Shown piece by piece: positions 25,179 to 38,468 of a stretch of DNA of 64,000 bases. Numbering within the stretch: the stretch's first letter is position 1; each line of letters starts with the position of its first letter. The notes under the pieces were generated by a model. The model searched no databases and was not told where the DNA came from. It was given only the letters and a program-made list of their open reading frames with translations. This stretch comes from Datnioides undecimradiatus (Eukaryota; Chordata; Actinopteri; Lobotiformes; Datnioididae), in contig WARS01000015.1 of the NCBI GenBank assembly GCA_008933995.1, forward strand, positions 13,021,957 to 13,085,956, in the 5' to 3' direction. The translations under genes were made by a program, and so were the position numbers.

Positions 25179-27669
25179 GCCTCTGGAATCTTGTTTTATT
25201 TATGCCAAAAATGCCCGGCCACTATTAACCAACCACAACCACGCTGAATGTCAATTTAGGTCATTTTCTACCCTCACAAAAGCCCCGGACTTGGACCCCA
25301 TGAAGCAGAAAAAAGCTGATGTAATGGGTTTAAGAAAATCTCCAAGGGGAGTCAAACCTCACCCACACACCCCTAGCCACCCCCTCCCCTCCTGCTCTGT
25401 CCAGAATCCCCACCCCTTATCCACCCTCCAAACTCCTCTGAAGCGGTCACTACCTTTGGTCACAACCCAAATATGGACACTTTGATCCCGAAGTGCAGCA
25501 GGTTGAAACTTTTTCAGGAAGAGTTTGAGCTTTTTAGATAACGATCTGTGACGGTAACCCAAAAAAGAGAGGAAAGGTTTATGATTCACTGATTTAGTGT
25601 TTGGTGTGGGGGAAGGGGAGCAGGAGATGAAGGCAAAGGGACGAGGGAGAAAAAGAAAGGAAGGAGGGAGGGAAGGGGGGGGGGGTGGTAAAGAAAAGAA
25701 ATCCCAGCCTTGGCACACACACACAGACTCTCTGTGCAGCGTAAAGCACAAAAGAAACCTGTAACGCCTCCAGATTCCTTCTAGTCGAGTATCAAAGACA
25801 TGCTTTGCTTTAGAACAAGAGACTAGTGGGTAAGATAGGACTGAGAGAGCCAGTGAACCCAGCACTGGCTCGGTTGGGTGCTGCGAGTTAATCTCTCAGA
25901 TAGGATTTTTCCCCCCTTCTTCTTCTCCACCTCCTCCCTCTCTTTGGGGATATCGGTATTACCGTGTAGGTCTGAATAGGGGGACTTGTCTAACCTGATC
26001 ACTGGTCAGAATAAATGCAGGGAGAGGCTCCGAAGACACACGCAGAGATGGTTGCTGCTTTCAAGTTCAGAGGACGGATAAACCTGCCCCCTGGTCCATC
26101 CTCATGCCTTTTTGCATAGCTCATGTGCTACACCTTCCTGGATTAAAATCAATAATAAAGTGAAAAGGGTCTATAAATGGAGGCATCACACAAACAGTGT
26201 CTTATCAAATGAGATACCTCACATTTTGCTGATGGTTATATCTTCTGTTGGCCATAGTTTAATTCAGTTGCAGTCAACACAAAGCTTTTAAAGAGCTGCC
26301 AAAGCCAAAGGTGACACCTTAAAGTTGATCGCATTGTCCAACTAACAGTCTAAAACTCAATCGAGAATAAAACAGTAGCATTCCCTCACATTTGAAGATG
26401 TTTGACCTTTTCGATAAAGGGCTTTATTGCTCTATTGATTTAAATAGTATATTGCCATAGTGGAGCCTGATATCGGCTGGATTTTCAAAGCTGACACCAA
26501 AATTGATATTTGTGAGTTAAAAAAACAAAACCTTTCTATCGTCGGGCTGTGCGAGCACATAATGTATATGGACTGAAAAATAAAATTAAAAAAGAGCTCC
26601 AAAAAAGGAAGCAATTGGCACTTTGGAGAGCATCACAATAGCTTTCAGTTCTACTGTTTTTGCCATCCAAGGTCTTCCCATAAGAAACCTAAGTACTAGG
26701 CTGAACGATGAATCCCCCATCTCCATCTCATCAACCCCTAATTCCACTCCAAATCCACGTTTCTCCATCCTCTTATCCCTGGAAACGGCCCTGGCTTTGT
26801 TTATTCACGTTCTCATTTCCTCTGGAATATCGTCCGCTCCTCTGAGAGCCTTGAGCTCCTGAATCGAGCTTTCCTCTTGTTTCGCCCTCCAGGTTGTTCA
26901 TGAAAGGTGATAGGGCTGCCATTCACAAAACCAAGGGAGCGAATGAAAAACAGAGGGCAGAAAAAAAGCAGACACGAGCGAGCCCCAAAATATAAGACTT
27001 GAAAGAGTTTGATTCTGCTTCTGCCAGTTTTTGCCAGTTCTCTCATCTCCCGTATATTCACCACTTATTCTCCCATGGTTTCTTTCAAGGCCTGTACACT
27101 TGAAACAAAATCATGAGGTTAATTGCTGTTGATGCTTAACCACATCCCGTGCGGTTTAACAGTGGGTCCAGTCTTCACTCCTTTCATCGAGTGCCACCCG
27201 ACCTTAACCATCTGACCCGGATGTGATGTAGGTGAGCACTTCCTCTGCTGTAGTTGGAGCCCCAGTAAGTGTTTCCTAAAGAAAACAAGTCAGAGGCGGC
27301 TGAAATCTGAAACCAATGCTAATGCTGGCTGCCTCTCCACCTTGTCCCCCTCCCTCACTCCCTCCCTAAACTTGTGTCCAGGGGGAAAGAAGAGGTAAGG
27401 AGGGAGGGGGTTGGGAAGAGCAGCTCTTACTGTACGAAAGTCACCGTTTATGCACACATTAGTTTTAAGTGTTTGAACATGTGCATATACTATAGTCCTG
27501 TTCCCCTGGCGTGGAGCTACAATCCTCAGCAAACACACTGGTCAGTGTGAGCCAATGTTCTGGTCAGCCCGGCCTAGTCTAGCCACGCCCTGATAGACAC
27601 CAGCATGCATGGCCAAAACGGGTTGTTTGTGCAGTTGTTATGTGGAAGGTCATTCACTAAGTTAAGGGT

Positions 27670-27671
<2 letters not shown>

Positions 27672-27721
<50 letters not shown>
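27672..27721 (+). repeat. Compound (GT)n(GA)n microsatellite
   Basis: About 19 GT units (27672-27710) run directly into five to six GA units. It is among the longest dinucleotide tracts in the window. Confidence 0.9.
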
Positions 27722-27723
<2 letters not shown>

Positions 27724-28826
27724 ACAATATGAACCTGACCTTTGCAGAGAGCCCCGTCTGTCTCCCCTCTGAGGAGTGGAGGGATTACACACTCTCCTCC
27801 TGCTGTAACTGTCACACACACTCGTATGCAAACACACATGCACACGTACATATCACAGTCACAGTCTGATTTCACATCAAGGCTCTGTGCTTCAATATGC
27901 CATGTCTACTGTGCATATTTGACAAGTGACTTTGGTCATGTGAAGTGTTTGCCATTCTCTTAATCTGATATCTCAAAGCATCAGGGTTTAGGTGGCGTGG
28001 CGTTTGATCATGGGCCAGCTGCTCGCCCTGGATATGTTTCATCTCTACAGGCTACCTCTGTTGCCACTCCCACATAGTGTAAATCCAAATACTGAAATTT
28101 CACATGGAGACTGGCTGCACTGAAGTCGCATTTTGTTCCAGGTCTCTGTGCTGAACAAAGTGCTTGTTCTGTATTATCACCCTCTGACTTTGAGCAGAAT
28201 CAAACTGTTTAGATATGGTCATCTCCATCCACATTATGATACTGAGCAAAGTGCTTACTGACGTTACTGTTTTGCACATTTGAAGACTTTTGTCCAATGT
28301 AAAGCAAACCAGTAAAACACTCACACTGATGCTTATGTTGTTGTTATGGCACAGATTGGCAGTGACAGTGCTGTACTAAGCTCAGTGCTGACACTGATTA
28401 ATCAATGAATCCAAACAATAATTCTGCTGATGCATGAAAACAAGCTTGAGTTGCAGCTCAAAATATTAAGTAAAGACAACTCTTTCAGCTTGATCGTAAG
28501 ATGATTTATGTTTTCTGGGTGACAAAGTGCAGAACCCTGACAAAAGCTGCTCTGGTGTCAGGCTTTTCGAAAACCCATAAGGACACTGTTCATCTTCCCA
28601 CCATCGCCCCAAACCTTGGGGTCTGGACTAGGTTGCTACCACGTTGTCCACTCCAGAGGGCAGTTGGGCTCGAGGAGAGGGAGGGGAGGCAGGGACAGTA
28701 TGAGCCACCCATGCTCTAATCCCATTCCCGCAGGCTGTGCAGCAGCAGCTTGCGCCGCATTCCACAACTCTGGGGGCTTTTGGGGTGGGGAGGGAGGGTG
28801 AGCGACATTCCTCCATGGCCGGGGCC

Positions 28827-28853
28827 ATCAAAGACGCCGCACAACATCAAAGG
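28827..28853 (+). promoter_or_regulatory. Possible composite Wnt-responsive element
   Basis: Two ATCAAAG cores (28827-28833 and 28846-28853, the second followed by GG) lie on the same strand with GACGCCGC between them. GCCG is the helper sequence read by the C-clamp of some TCF isoforms. The element lies in a GC-rich patch of intron 1. Confidence 0.35.
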
Positions 28854-28921
28854 CCACTCAGAGCCTAGGTGTTGATGACTGCAATCCTCCCCTCGGTCCA
28901 CTTTTAGCAACCTCAACCCTT

Positions 28922-28943
28922 CACACACACACACACACACACA
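28922..28943 (+). repeat. (CA)n microsatellite
   Basis: About 11 CA units in intron 1. Confidence 0.9.
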
Positions 28944-29910
28944 TACAGGCACACACAGCACAGACTGACTGCGCCAGGTATGTGCACCCTCCTGCCTCCC
29001 TCCTTCAGCAGCCGTTCTGCAGCAGTATTAATCATAGCTCATTAAGTAGTGACATTGACTTTTGTTTTAGGGTGAGGGCAGAGGAGGAGTGGGAGATGCC
29101 ACCATTATTTGGGGCAGGTGGTGGCAGTGGACAGAATCAAAACATGAAATGAATCTTTATTTATAGTTTTAATTCTGGTAAATGCTTCATTGTTTTAAGT
29201 CATTTCTCAAGGAAAAATGTTTTATGTCGCTGAAAATAGATTTAGGATCAGATAAATCCAGCATACTGAAGCCGTCATCCTGGGCTCTGGGAACTGATCT
29301 GAGGCAGTTTTAACATTTTTAACTGTTTTCTGACCATCCATTGACAAAACCAAGAAACGCTTAATAGGTAATGGACTTGTCATTGGTTTTACAAAGAAAA
29401 GCTCATAACTGTAGAAACCTGGAGCTGTCTTGTTCAAAATCTTGTAAGAAAACCTGCCGGAGAGAGAAGAACAAACACGTGTACCTGCTACTCTGCAGTC
29501 GTGTGGTGTATAGAATTGTTTATTAATGAGCACAATTTCCCTTCGCTTGTTACATTGTTAGTCATGATAATGAATTCACTGTGGCACCTTGATGCTGACA
29601 AATAATTTATGCGTGTGTTCACCTACTTTCGTAATTGTCCTCATAAGGGCTGCTGCGCCTTGTGCATGGAGACAATACATTTGTTCACTGCTGTTACTTT
29701 ATCTTTGCACGTAGATGCTGTGATCTCTTCAGGGAAGAGGAGACAGTTGTTTCCACCCCCTCCTATCCTCCCTCCTCTTCTCTTTCCAAAATGGTGGCAT
29801 CCAGCCCAATGTTGACCCCTGAACTTTGTCGGCCTATCCTTTGTTCATGTCACTCTGGGTTTTAAAGACTGAAGAACTGAAAGTGACACCAGAGAGACTT
29901 TGGAGTGTGT

Positions 29911-29914
<4 letters not shown>

Positions 29915-29938
<24 letters not shown>
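29915..29938 (+). repeat. (CA)n microsatellite with GCGCGC lead
   Basis: gtgtgtgcgcgc precedes about 12 CA units, so the whole block is alternating purine-pyrimidine. Confidence 0.9.
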
Positions 29939-29941
<3 letters not shown>

Positions 29942-30871
29942 CACATGCACACCATTGACTGTTTCGGGATGCGTTTGTAGAGAGTTAATAGAGTCACAAG
30001 CTCGGCGTCCTGCTCAGTGTTAAAGCTGTCAACCCCAGAGCCTTGTGCTACATATCAGGACATTTACATGATATTAGGTGTCCTTTGCCAGCGTCCCCTG
30101 CTCACACTGAAACCATGACACTTGTTTGCTTTGCCCGTTGCTATGAAGATGGCGCGGAGGTGATTTTCGGGGGAAGGTCAAGTAGGGGACAGCGTGTAGT
30201 TGGGGTGGGGAGACAAACGGACAGAGGCTCGCATCACAAAGCTCGCTTGCTTAGGACACGCCCTTGGCTTAAGGCAAAGTTTTCTTATTAATGTTAAGAG
30301 TAAAAGTGAGCCTCTCTCTTCAACTACCTGATGGACTCAGTCAGTTCACTGAACAGAAGTGTAGAGTGGGATTAAACCACCACGTCACATAAGCGTGACT
30401 CAAATGTCCCTTTTCCACTCGGCATTGTTTATTTTGTTTACCAGAGTGCTCCTCTACACTGCTTTACACTGCCAAAATAAAAAACGGACGCCGGACTAGC
30501 TTCGCTAATTGTTCCTTAAGTCCCAGTGGAGAAGACAAAAGGGAGGAAGTCTTCATTATTTGAGAGGAAAAGCAGAAGGATCCCTTTACGCTGATAATGT
30601 TACAGGAGGTGGAGTGTCGGCCCCACCTGTAGGGCCCTCCCAGCTGCTCCACTGTAACTGGAGCCCACTCCTTCTCTCCTCAAGGCTACCAGCCTCTCTT
30701 TGAAGTTATTTCTAGTGCTGGGAAAGAGCGGCAGAGTGACCGAGAGGGGCAAAGAGTGACTGAGAGAGAGAGTGTGTGTGTGCGCGTGGTGTATGCATTT
30801 AAGTTTGTGAGTCTATTTGTGCATGCTATACATAGAAGGCTGCAATTCAAAACTCTAGCTCCTTTCTTGTG

Positions 30872-30884
30872 CCCCCCCCCCCCC
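30872..30884 (+). repeat. Poly-C run (13)
   Basis: Thirteen C in a row in intron 1. Confidence 0.85.
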
Positions 30885-32295
30885 AACACATAGTCTGACA
30901 TTGAGGATAAGACACACTGTGATTATGAAGTAAATGAATCAACCTCACAACAAGCCCTGAAGACACGTTATTTATTACTTTGAAAACAAACCGCCCATTA
31001 CCTTGATTGGCATTTTGTCACTGCAAGTCCACATTCCTCCAAAAAGGTTTAATTCTGTAACATAGGTGGATTATTAGACATATAGTATCAGCATATATAG
31101 TGTCTGTCCAGTTATAAAATATCAACCAGGGTATAATGGGGAGGTAATGGTGCATCTTAACAGGATGCACTAATTTCAAGTTTTCCCCGAAGTCACTTTA
31201 AAACCAACATGGTTTGATCGTGAAGCGGAGAAAAGAAGTCTGACCAGACTCATCTTGTCTGGCGGACCGGTGGTAACCCTAACCTGTCTTCAGCCAAGGA
31301 CACTCACTGTAAATCCTCCCGCTGAGGTCTGAGTGTCTGTTTAAACATACACATCCCAATCTGCACCACAAGCTTAACCTCACAGAGCCTGAACCAAAAT
31401 GGCTTGCTAGACAGAGACTCCCTGTCCTTGGCTGTGACGGTTCTTTTAGGGTCATCTTTTGGATTAAGGCTCTGTGTCAAACCTTGATTTCCGTCCGCTG
31501 TCCTTCTAACAGGATACCTGCGCTCCTTGGAGTTCACACGGTGTGTCTGTGAACCAGTGGGGAAGGCATGACAATAAAATGGAGGAGATGTGGAGAGATG
31601 AAAGCTAGACAAGGCATTCCACATGAACAGAAGGCCACGAGACTTTAGGAAAATCTGACTTCTGACTGTCAATCAGTTCTGACCTGCCGTGTACTCCCTG
31701 CAAAATATGTACTTGTATAATAACATTCATCAAACATACATTTATGAATGAAAATTACAGGCTTGTTATTGTTCAGTTATGTCTTTTTGCATCATGTCAG
31801 TCTATTTGCAGCCATGATGAAACTGGGTGCAAGGTTTGAAGTGAGGTATTAATATATGAATGCAGCACATGGTGAGGTAGAAAGCTTGTAGCCTAAACAA
31901 CTAAGCATTCAGTAGTATATAAATATATATACACATACTTGTGTATATGTGTGTGCTTGTGTGAAAGTACTCACCTACTTTTACATTCGGATGCCACTTT
32001 CACCCACAGGAACTCCTATAATTCCCCCTGTTTCCCCATATGTTCAGTGGAGGTCTGTAGAGTGTGCGCTGGTAGAAAAAGGTCATATGTGTCCTTATTA
32101 CCAGAGTGCAGAAGATGGTTGGGTTGGAGGTTAAGTGCCAGCAGGTTAGTAATTGGTTATAGCGTGCTGCCATGTCTGCCCTACGGGACACAGGGGACTA
32201 AACTTGACTGCGTCATAGCCTGTTGTCAGGGAGAGTGCAGCAGGGTGGCTGGTGGAGGAGCTGGTAATAAGGTGGTGTAAACGCCTTATTACCAG

Positions 32296-32312
32296 TTTTT
32301 TTTTTTTTTTTT
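32296..32312 (+). repeat. Poly-T run (17)
   Basis: An uninterrupted T run in intron 1. Confidence 0.85.
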
Positions 32313-34261
32313 AATGTATTTGCTAGATGCAGCATCAACAACAGTTCCTGGTTCAAGTTTCAAGAAACGTTTTTGTTCCTTTTTTCAGTCATTTTGTTCC
32401 TTTTTAAATGAGGTACCCAAAGGATTGAATGGGAAAAAGAATTAGAAAGACGCCACCTTGACATCAGGGAGCTTGTCATTGATACTATAGTCATTTTAAA
32501 ATTTAACAGACTACATGATTGATGGATAAGTCATAAATTACAATAATCATTAGTTGTCTCAGGCAGTGACACAGAGCTGTTACTTTATGCTGACACTAAC
32601 ATGACAGTAATGTTATTAGCCATATCATCCAAGGGTGTGGACTAGTGTCGACTGAAACTTAACTGATTCAGATGCAAACATGCACTCGTCTGTTAAGTGT
32701 GTATGTCCACGCTGGTTACACTGAAACTGTACCGACTAGCTTTTTTTTTAGTCGACCACGTACATAAAGAGTATCGTTCACATACTATGAACTCCAGTGG
32801 TGCGCCTGTTTGCAGATGCACTGAGTCCTCTGGAGCTGTGGGTGTCTTTGTGTGTGTGCGCCTGCTCACGCTATTCCTGAACATCCGTTTGCGTTTCCAC
32901 TCCTCTGTCCTGAAGAAGCACACTCTGTGTTTTGTTGTGACTGTTGTGAGGCTCTGAAAGCCACCGCAGGTCTCAGGGGAGACTTGGTCTGTGGCCTGCG
33001 ATCAGACATACCCACCCATCCATCCCATCTTCACAGCCCTCAACATGACCGCTTGCCACCTCCGTTGGCAAGACTGGCGGGTTATTCCAGGAAGTTGACA
33101 ATAACCCCCCTCTTACTCATCCCACTCCCGAAGCCCAGTGCCGAGGAGGGGAAGTGTTGGTCGAGGTGGCGGTGGAGAGGGGCGCCGGAGGAGGTCGGAG
33201 GGGTCGGCTGAATTAAAGGCCTGGGTAGGTGGGCGGGATGCTTCTTCACTAGGGTGAATGAGTTCACGGCGAGCGGCCGGTCAGCGAGAGATGCCGCTGA
33301 GTTACCCCGTCAGTCACCCATGATGTGTTTCAGGCTGCACACTCACCAGTACACACTCCTGTGCTCAAACAGTGAGATGCGTAAACACGCACACGGCGCT
33401 GGGGAAGCAGGTGGGTGCGAGGACTGGCACTGTGCCTGGGTTTTTCTTCTTCTAGATTGTGTGTACATGTGAAAAAGGTGCCAGCTCTTCCTCCAACATT
33501 CATAAAGGAAACCTATAAACAACAGATCCGTCTGGTTAATCATTTAGCCAGCCTCACAAAGAACATCTTGTAAAAATTGTCTGTGGCTGGCAGAGGCTTC
33601 AGACAACAAGGCAGCTTTGATTGTTACGACAGAAACTCGTCGTCACTGTGACCTAAATGCCATCACAGGAAGTGTTTGAACTCACGTCTGGGTAAAATAT
33701 TAGTACTTGAGATGTCTGAAAGATTTTTCTTTTTCCCAGAGTTGGTGTTTCAAGTGCTTGCAGGGTCTATATTTGCATCCAGTAAAGATCAGTTTAGCGC
33801 AGGGATCACTCTCCTCTCCAATCCGCCTACTTGCCTTTGATGTCTTGAGCTCCTGGTGTATAACAGCGAGGATGCCTTGTTGTAATGCTCAGCACATTAA
33901 GCACCGTGTTTCAGCAAGATTTTGTCACCTTATAAGCATTCGGGGGGGGGTGGGTTTTGTTTTGGTTTTTTTTGGTTTAAGTTTACAGGACTTTCGTGGC
34001 CAGTAGTGATGAAAGCAAAAGGGGAGTATGATCTTTTTGAAATTTCTGCTTTGTCACAAAGTAAGCTCCTTTTTTTTTATAGCTGCCGGGATGTTTCATG
34101 TGCAAATACAGACATTAGCAGAAGTTTTAGAGATTTCAAAGGCGTTTAGAAGAATTTTTAAAAAGTTCAGTAAAGCTGGAAAACAAACTTGCTGACTACT
34201 GCTTTTTGCCATTTTTCATGCAGAAGTGCAAGTGAGGATAGAATTAATAAAATGCATACAT

Positions 34262-34284
34262 ACACACACACACACACACACACA
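34262..34284 (+). repeat. (CA)n microsatellite
   Basis: About 11 CA units in intron 1. Confidence 0.9.
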
Positions 34285-34359
34285 GCTGTGCATGAAAAAA
34301 ACAAGCTTTTTCATGCTTATAGTATGGTGAGGGCAGAGGAGGGTGACTGTTTTGGAGTT

Positions 34360-34385
34360 GGGGAGGGATGGGGGGGGTGATGGGG
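34360..34385 (+). other. G-quadruplex motif, sense strand
   Basis: G runs of 4, 3, 8 and 4 with loops A, AT and TGAT. More G-rich sequence follows at 34547-34568. Confidence 0.5.
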
Positions 34386-35120
34386 TTTTGTAACCAAGGC
34401 CACCAATAATTTAGAGAGAGAGGGAGGGGGGGGCAGAAGAAGTGGTTGTTGTATGATCAAAGGCTCAGTGAATTGTGTCACAGACAGATGGAGAAGAATG
34501 GCCCGGGATGGTGTGACTTGCATTTTGATTTCCTTTGAGAGCCGGTGGGGGGTTGGGGGCGGTTGGGGTTGGTAGTGATGGCAGTGGTGGGAGTTTTTAG
34601 AAGTAGGTCCCTGTTTTGATGCCATTACCAACTGTTATCAGGTCATTCTTTCATGAAGGAGACAGCCATAAAGGACTGGGTGTGACAAAGTTAAAAGAGA
34701 TTTATGGTTTCTTTTCTCTGCTCCACCAAATCTTTCTCAAAGTGTCTTATCTGTCACGTTACAATGTATTTATAAAATGTGCTGACAAAATACAAAATAA
34801 AATGCAACGTAAACACTACATGTGACACTTGTGGCAATAGAGGAAGAAAAAAGCCTGGACTGTAAATCACAACGAAACAAAACGTCACTGTCATCGTACT
34901 AAGAGGTTGGTGCCACACTAAAATGCCATGGCAGCCGTAACTTTCTCTACAGGTGGTTTTGCAGAAAGGGGTGGTGGTTGGTAGAGGGCGTGGTCAGCTT
35001 GAGTGACAGGTGGAGTTCAAATCCCTGCCAGGATTTCATTGAGAGTGTGGCCTCTGTAATGGGATATTCATGTGAAAGCCTGCCTCCCCCCAGGGGCAGG
35101 ACAGGCAGGGCAGAACAAGA

Positions 35121-35135
35121 GCCGCCCCCTTGTGG
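35121..35135 (-). promoter_or_regulatory. CTCF-like motif, reverse
   Basis: GCCGCCCCCTTGTGG on the + strand reads CCACAAGGGGGCGGC on the minus strand. It fits the CTCF consensus with one core mismatch (A at the Y position). Confidence 0.35.
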
Positions 35136-38100
35136 CACTTCAGGGGCGCCGGATGCCCTTCACCCAAAAACCCTGGGTACAGAGGAGCCGAGCTAAGTGG
35201 AGCAAACTGGGTGTTTTGCAGTGGGCTGAGCCAGGGGGATCTGGGGGCCTAGCAGGGAAAGATAGCAGTTAGAACACAAGAGGGGACAGTCTCTGTCATA
35301 TTGTGTGCGTGCGTGTGTGTGTGTGGAGGCACGTTTGCATGTGTGCTTGTTACTCCTTTTGTGCGCGCGGCCAGTAGCAGTGACCCACTTCACTAGAACT
35401 CTGACTCTCAACCACACCAGGCTCCTTCTCCTTTTGCTCCCCATCCCCACATCCATCAACGCCTACGTCAACATCTGACAAAAAAGAAAAATCCCTGTGG
35501 TGGAGATAATGGTGCAATGGCCAGCCTCTAAAATAACAACATGGTCCACAACAACAACACTGCCCCATTTGGAGTGCAAGAGCCCCCGCACAATGGCCCA
35601 GTGTTCAGGACCCAGGGGCGCAGGCGGGGCTCCCCATTGCCATCCAAGCTGTTAGACAAGCAGGAGAGAGGGGTCATAATCACACAGCAAGCAGAGCTCC
35701 ACTTCCTGGTCCTGCTTCAGATTGACTGAAGTGCAGATCGAGCCTCTGTTCAGATCCCCCTCCCACACACATGCTGCTCATCGGGTAACTCGCTCAAAAT
35801 TCAAAATGTTACCTCAGTTGACTGGGATGTGCAGTATGAATTCGCAGAATTGTTGCGCTTTTAGAATGATTGATATGTAGGAGGGACAGGTTCGGATATG
35901 CAGGTTGAATGGAAAGCTGACTAGGTTATGCTCTTTTATCTTTGTGGTTACCTTCAGTTTTGGCATCCTCCAAAAGGCTGAGCGGGAGAGCGTGCTCTGA
36001 AATTATCATACCAAATGTGTATGTCATGTATACCTGTGCTGCCTCCTTGCCCCTGCCAGCCCTAGGCTAATATCTATCTTCCAAACAGTCATCCAGAAGC
36101 TCGGTGGCTCTCTGCTCACCTATATTTACAGGCGTGGGGGGAAAAAACAGCTTTAAGAAGGAAGTACGCAGTGAGGCTATGAAATGCAGGCGGACAAGAT
36201 GACTGCATTCTGTGGGTTTGTGAAAAGGCGTTTTGAGTCAGCATAGCCTTGATTTGCGTTGACCTCATCTTTTACTCTGTCAAGGGAATCATCCGTTTTG
36301 CTTTGAAGGACAAAGGTTGTGGTTGAAAACCAGAGCTTAGTCTCTCAGGTTTCTTCATTCTCACATTTGGGTTTGTGTGTGTGGGAGGCCTGAGGAGGAG
36401 GTTTCAAGGATGAGCGTTCTTTTCTCTAAAGGTGTAATTCAGAATCAAAGAGAAAGTGGATGTACAAAGTGTGTGTGTGCATGTGTTTGGTTTTAGATGT
36501 TCTTCCAACTCGGAAACCTTTTTTATAAAATGTAAAGCTTGTGATTCCTTCAACTCTTATTCTCCGCTTTTAAAACTGATGCCAGTCTCTTGATGACAAA
36601 AAACGTTGCTACACTGTCCAGCTCCAGAACGGCACACGTTGTCCACATTCCTTCCCTATGACTCTTCAATAGTCCACCTGATTTGCATTTGACCCCCTTA
36701 CTCTGAGCTAAGTCCTCCCCAAAAATCCTTCAGGTCAGAGGCTTGACCCCTCCGCCTTGTGGCACTGAAGTGACGAGGCGCCTTGTGAATATCTCTTCAA
36801 TTGGCCTGCTGCACGACTAACCTGCTCCCAATGTGATGAAGTGGGGTTCAAAGGTCAGGGGTCACCAGAGAGAGAAGGGTATCTCAGGTCATCAACAGTG
36901 GCCCAGGGGCCAGAGTGGCCAAAGGCTCGGCGCCACGGTGCTGGCTGGTCGGGGTGCTGTGGTCATTGGGTTAATAGGATAAGTGGCCCGCAGGTCAGTT
37001 TGGCCCAGTTTTAATGCTAATGCAGGAGCTTGTCTTTGCTCTGTTGCCAGTGTGGGGAACGAATCCAGGATTGTTGGACTCCACTTGGTTACAGTTTTAT
37101 TCCAAAACTTGTTTTATCCCATTGAATGTTTGACAGCTGTAGTTGTCTCCTTTTTTCATTCGTTTGTCTGTGTGTGTGCGTTCGCACATGCTTCACGTCT
37201 TTTATTGCACTGTTCAGTTCAAGTGATGGCCTCCTCTGATTATAAGCATTATCTCTTAACTTTCCTCATGATACAGACGCCTCTTGGGAATGCATACTAG
37301 CACATACACAAGATTGCTGATTAGATAAGATGTCTCTTGATGTGAAAATGTTGAAGCCAGATTTGAGATTTGTCCAAATTGTCATTGTGTGACAGCATGT
37401 CTTACATTTAGCTACTCCGAGACCATCTTCAAGACAACTTGAGGCAAGTAACGGAAGTGATTAACACTCCGGAGATAAGTGCCTCTGTTAGTTTGCCGTT
37501 AAGGAAGCTACCACCTCTTTGCTTTTTGAGCCCAGTGAGGGAGTCAGTGTTTGTGATGTCTGCCATCCTTTTTAGCTTTAATCGTCTCTAAAGACTCCGT
37601 CTAGGCGCTCGCTCTGGAGAGCCTTTTTGGCACCGAGAACTGGGCCAATTTAGTGGCCTTAAGTGTAATGAGAGGACAACTCACTGACAGTCTGACAGGC
37701 ACTGATCAGACTGTGCATTTGGCGTCCCTGTGGAACGTCAGCATCCACTTTATTTAATTTAATAAGAGAAGATTGTGCATGTGTGCACGAACAGAATGTA
37801 AATGGCAGCAGCATTCATCATTTGCAGCAGTTAGAGTGGAGGTAGACCTAACGCACCATTCCCCAAGCAGAAATTCAGTGAAAATCTGCCTCATCAGCGG
37901 ATCCGAGAAAGCACATAAATCCTAGTTCTGCTTATCTGCTGCTGTTCTTTGAGAAATCTGGTACAGTGCTGCACTGTATGTTTAGATCCTGCACGATTTT
38001 GCCACACACAGCAAATACCTCAGAGACGTCTAATGCTCTTAAGCTCTTATGCTTCATTATGGAAAATAGGTGACAAGTGGATTATAAACTGTCGTGCTCC

Positions 38101-38345
38101 CTCAGATTAGGGTCCTAAATTGGGGCGTGGGGGCAAATCTATAAACCAGTGATGCCAGGACTTTATTTTGATACATTGTGTGGGGCAGCTTTTCATGTTT
38201 TGTTTTGGGTTTTTTTGTTTTTAACATATTATATTTTGGTTGCAACAGGAACCTGAGATGCAAAATGCTGTGTGCTTGTGCATTTAACATCAACACAATA
38301 CTTTTTGATATAAATACTCATCCGTTCCCTCTATCCTCTTTCCAG

Positions 38346-38468
38346 ATGCATCCTCTGGGACTATGTAATAATAATGACGAGGAGGACCTATATGAGTATG
38401 GCTGGGTCGGAGTGGTGAAGCTGGAGCAACCAGAGCTGGACCCCAGTTGTCTCACTGTGCTTGGAAAG
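38346..38468 (+). CDS. znrf3: znrf3 coding exon 2: ectodomain with both cysteines
   Basis: Encodes residues 78-118, beginning [20 protein letters not shown] and ending CLTVLGK. The acceptor is a good pyrimidine tract ending ttccag, and the donor is AAG then gtaaat. It carries the only two cysteines of the mature ectodomain, C84 and C112, which fits a single disulfide in the R-spondin-binding domain. The acidic [10 protein letters not shown] run is strongly conserved with mammals. Compared with the human sequence as I remember it, one residue is missing just before C112 (DPSC instead of DPKPC). The first codon of the exon is ATG, which matters for a possible short isoform. Length is 123 nt, phase 0 on both sides. 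Confidence 0.96.

Larger units (their letters stand above)
5731..38345 (+). other. znrf3 intron 1 (32,615 bp)
   Basis: The donor is gtacgt and the acceptor is ctctttccag. I find no credible coding exon in it on either strand. It holds many CA/GT tracts, poly-T runs, a second AGGGCTG-type repeat remnant (14042-14200), strong G-quadruplex motifs (16914-16935 and 34360-34385) and GC-rich patches at about 12.9-13.1, 23.0-23.1, 24.05-24.3, 28.6-28.9, 33.0-33.3, 35.1-35.25 and 36.7-36.96 kb. Several TCF/LEF-type motifs occur, notably at 13037, 20369, 28827/28846 and 34455. An alternative first exon could hide here but cannot be recognised by reading. Confidence 0.9.

Noticed and set aside
28371-28470. 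gattaatcaatgaatcc and gttgcagctc as another AGGGCTG-type repeat copy (and similar words at 32495-32570)
   Set aside because: The matching words are too short and scattered to call a copy without an alignment.
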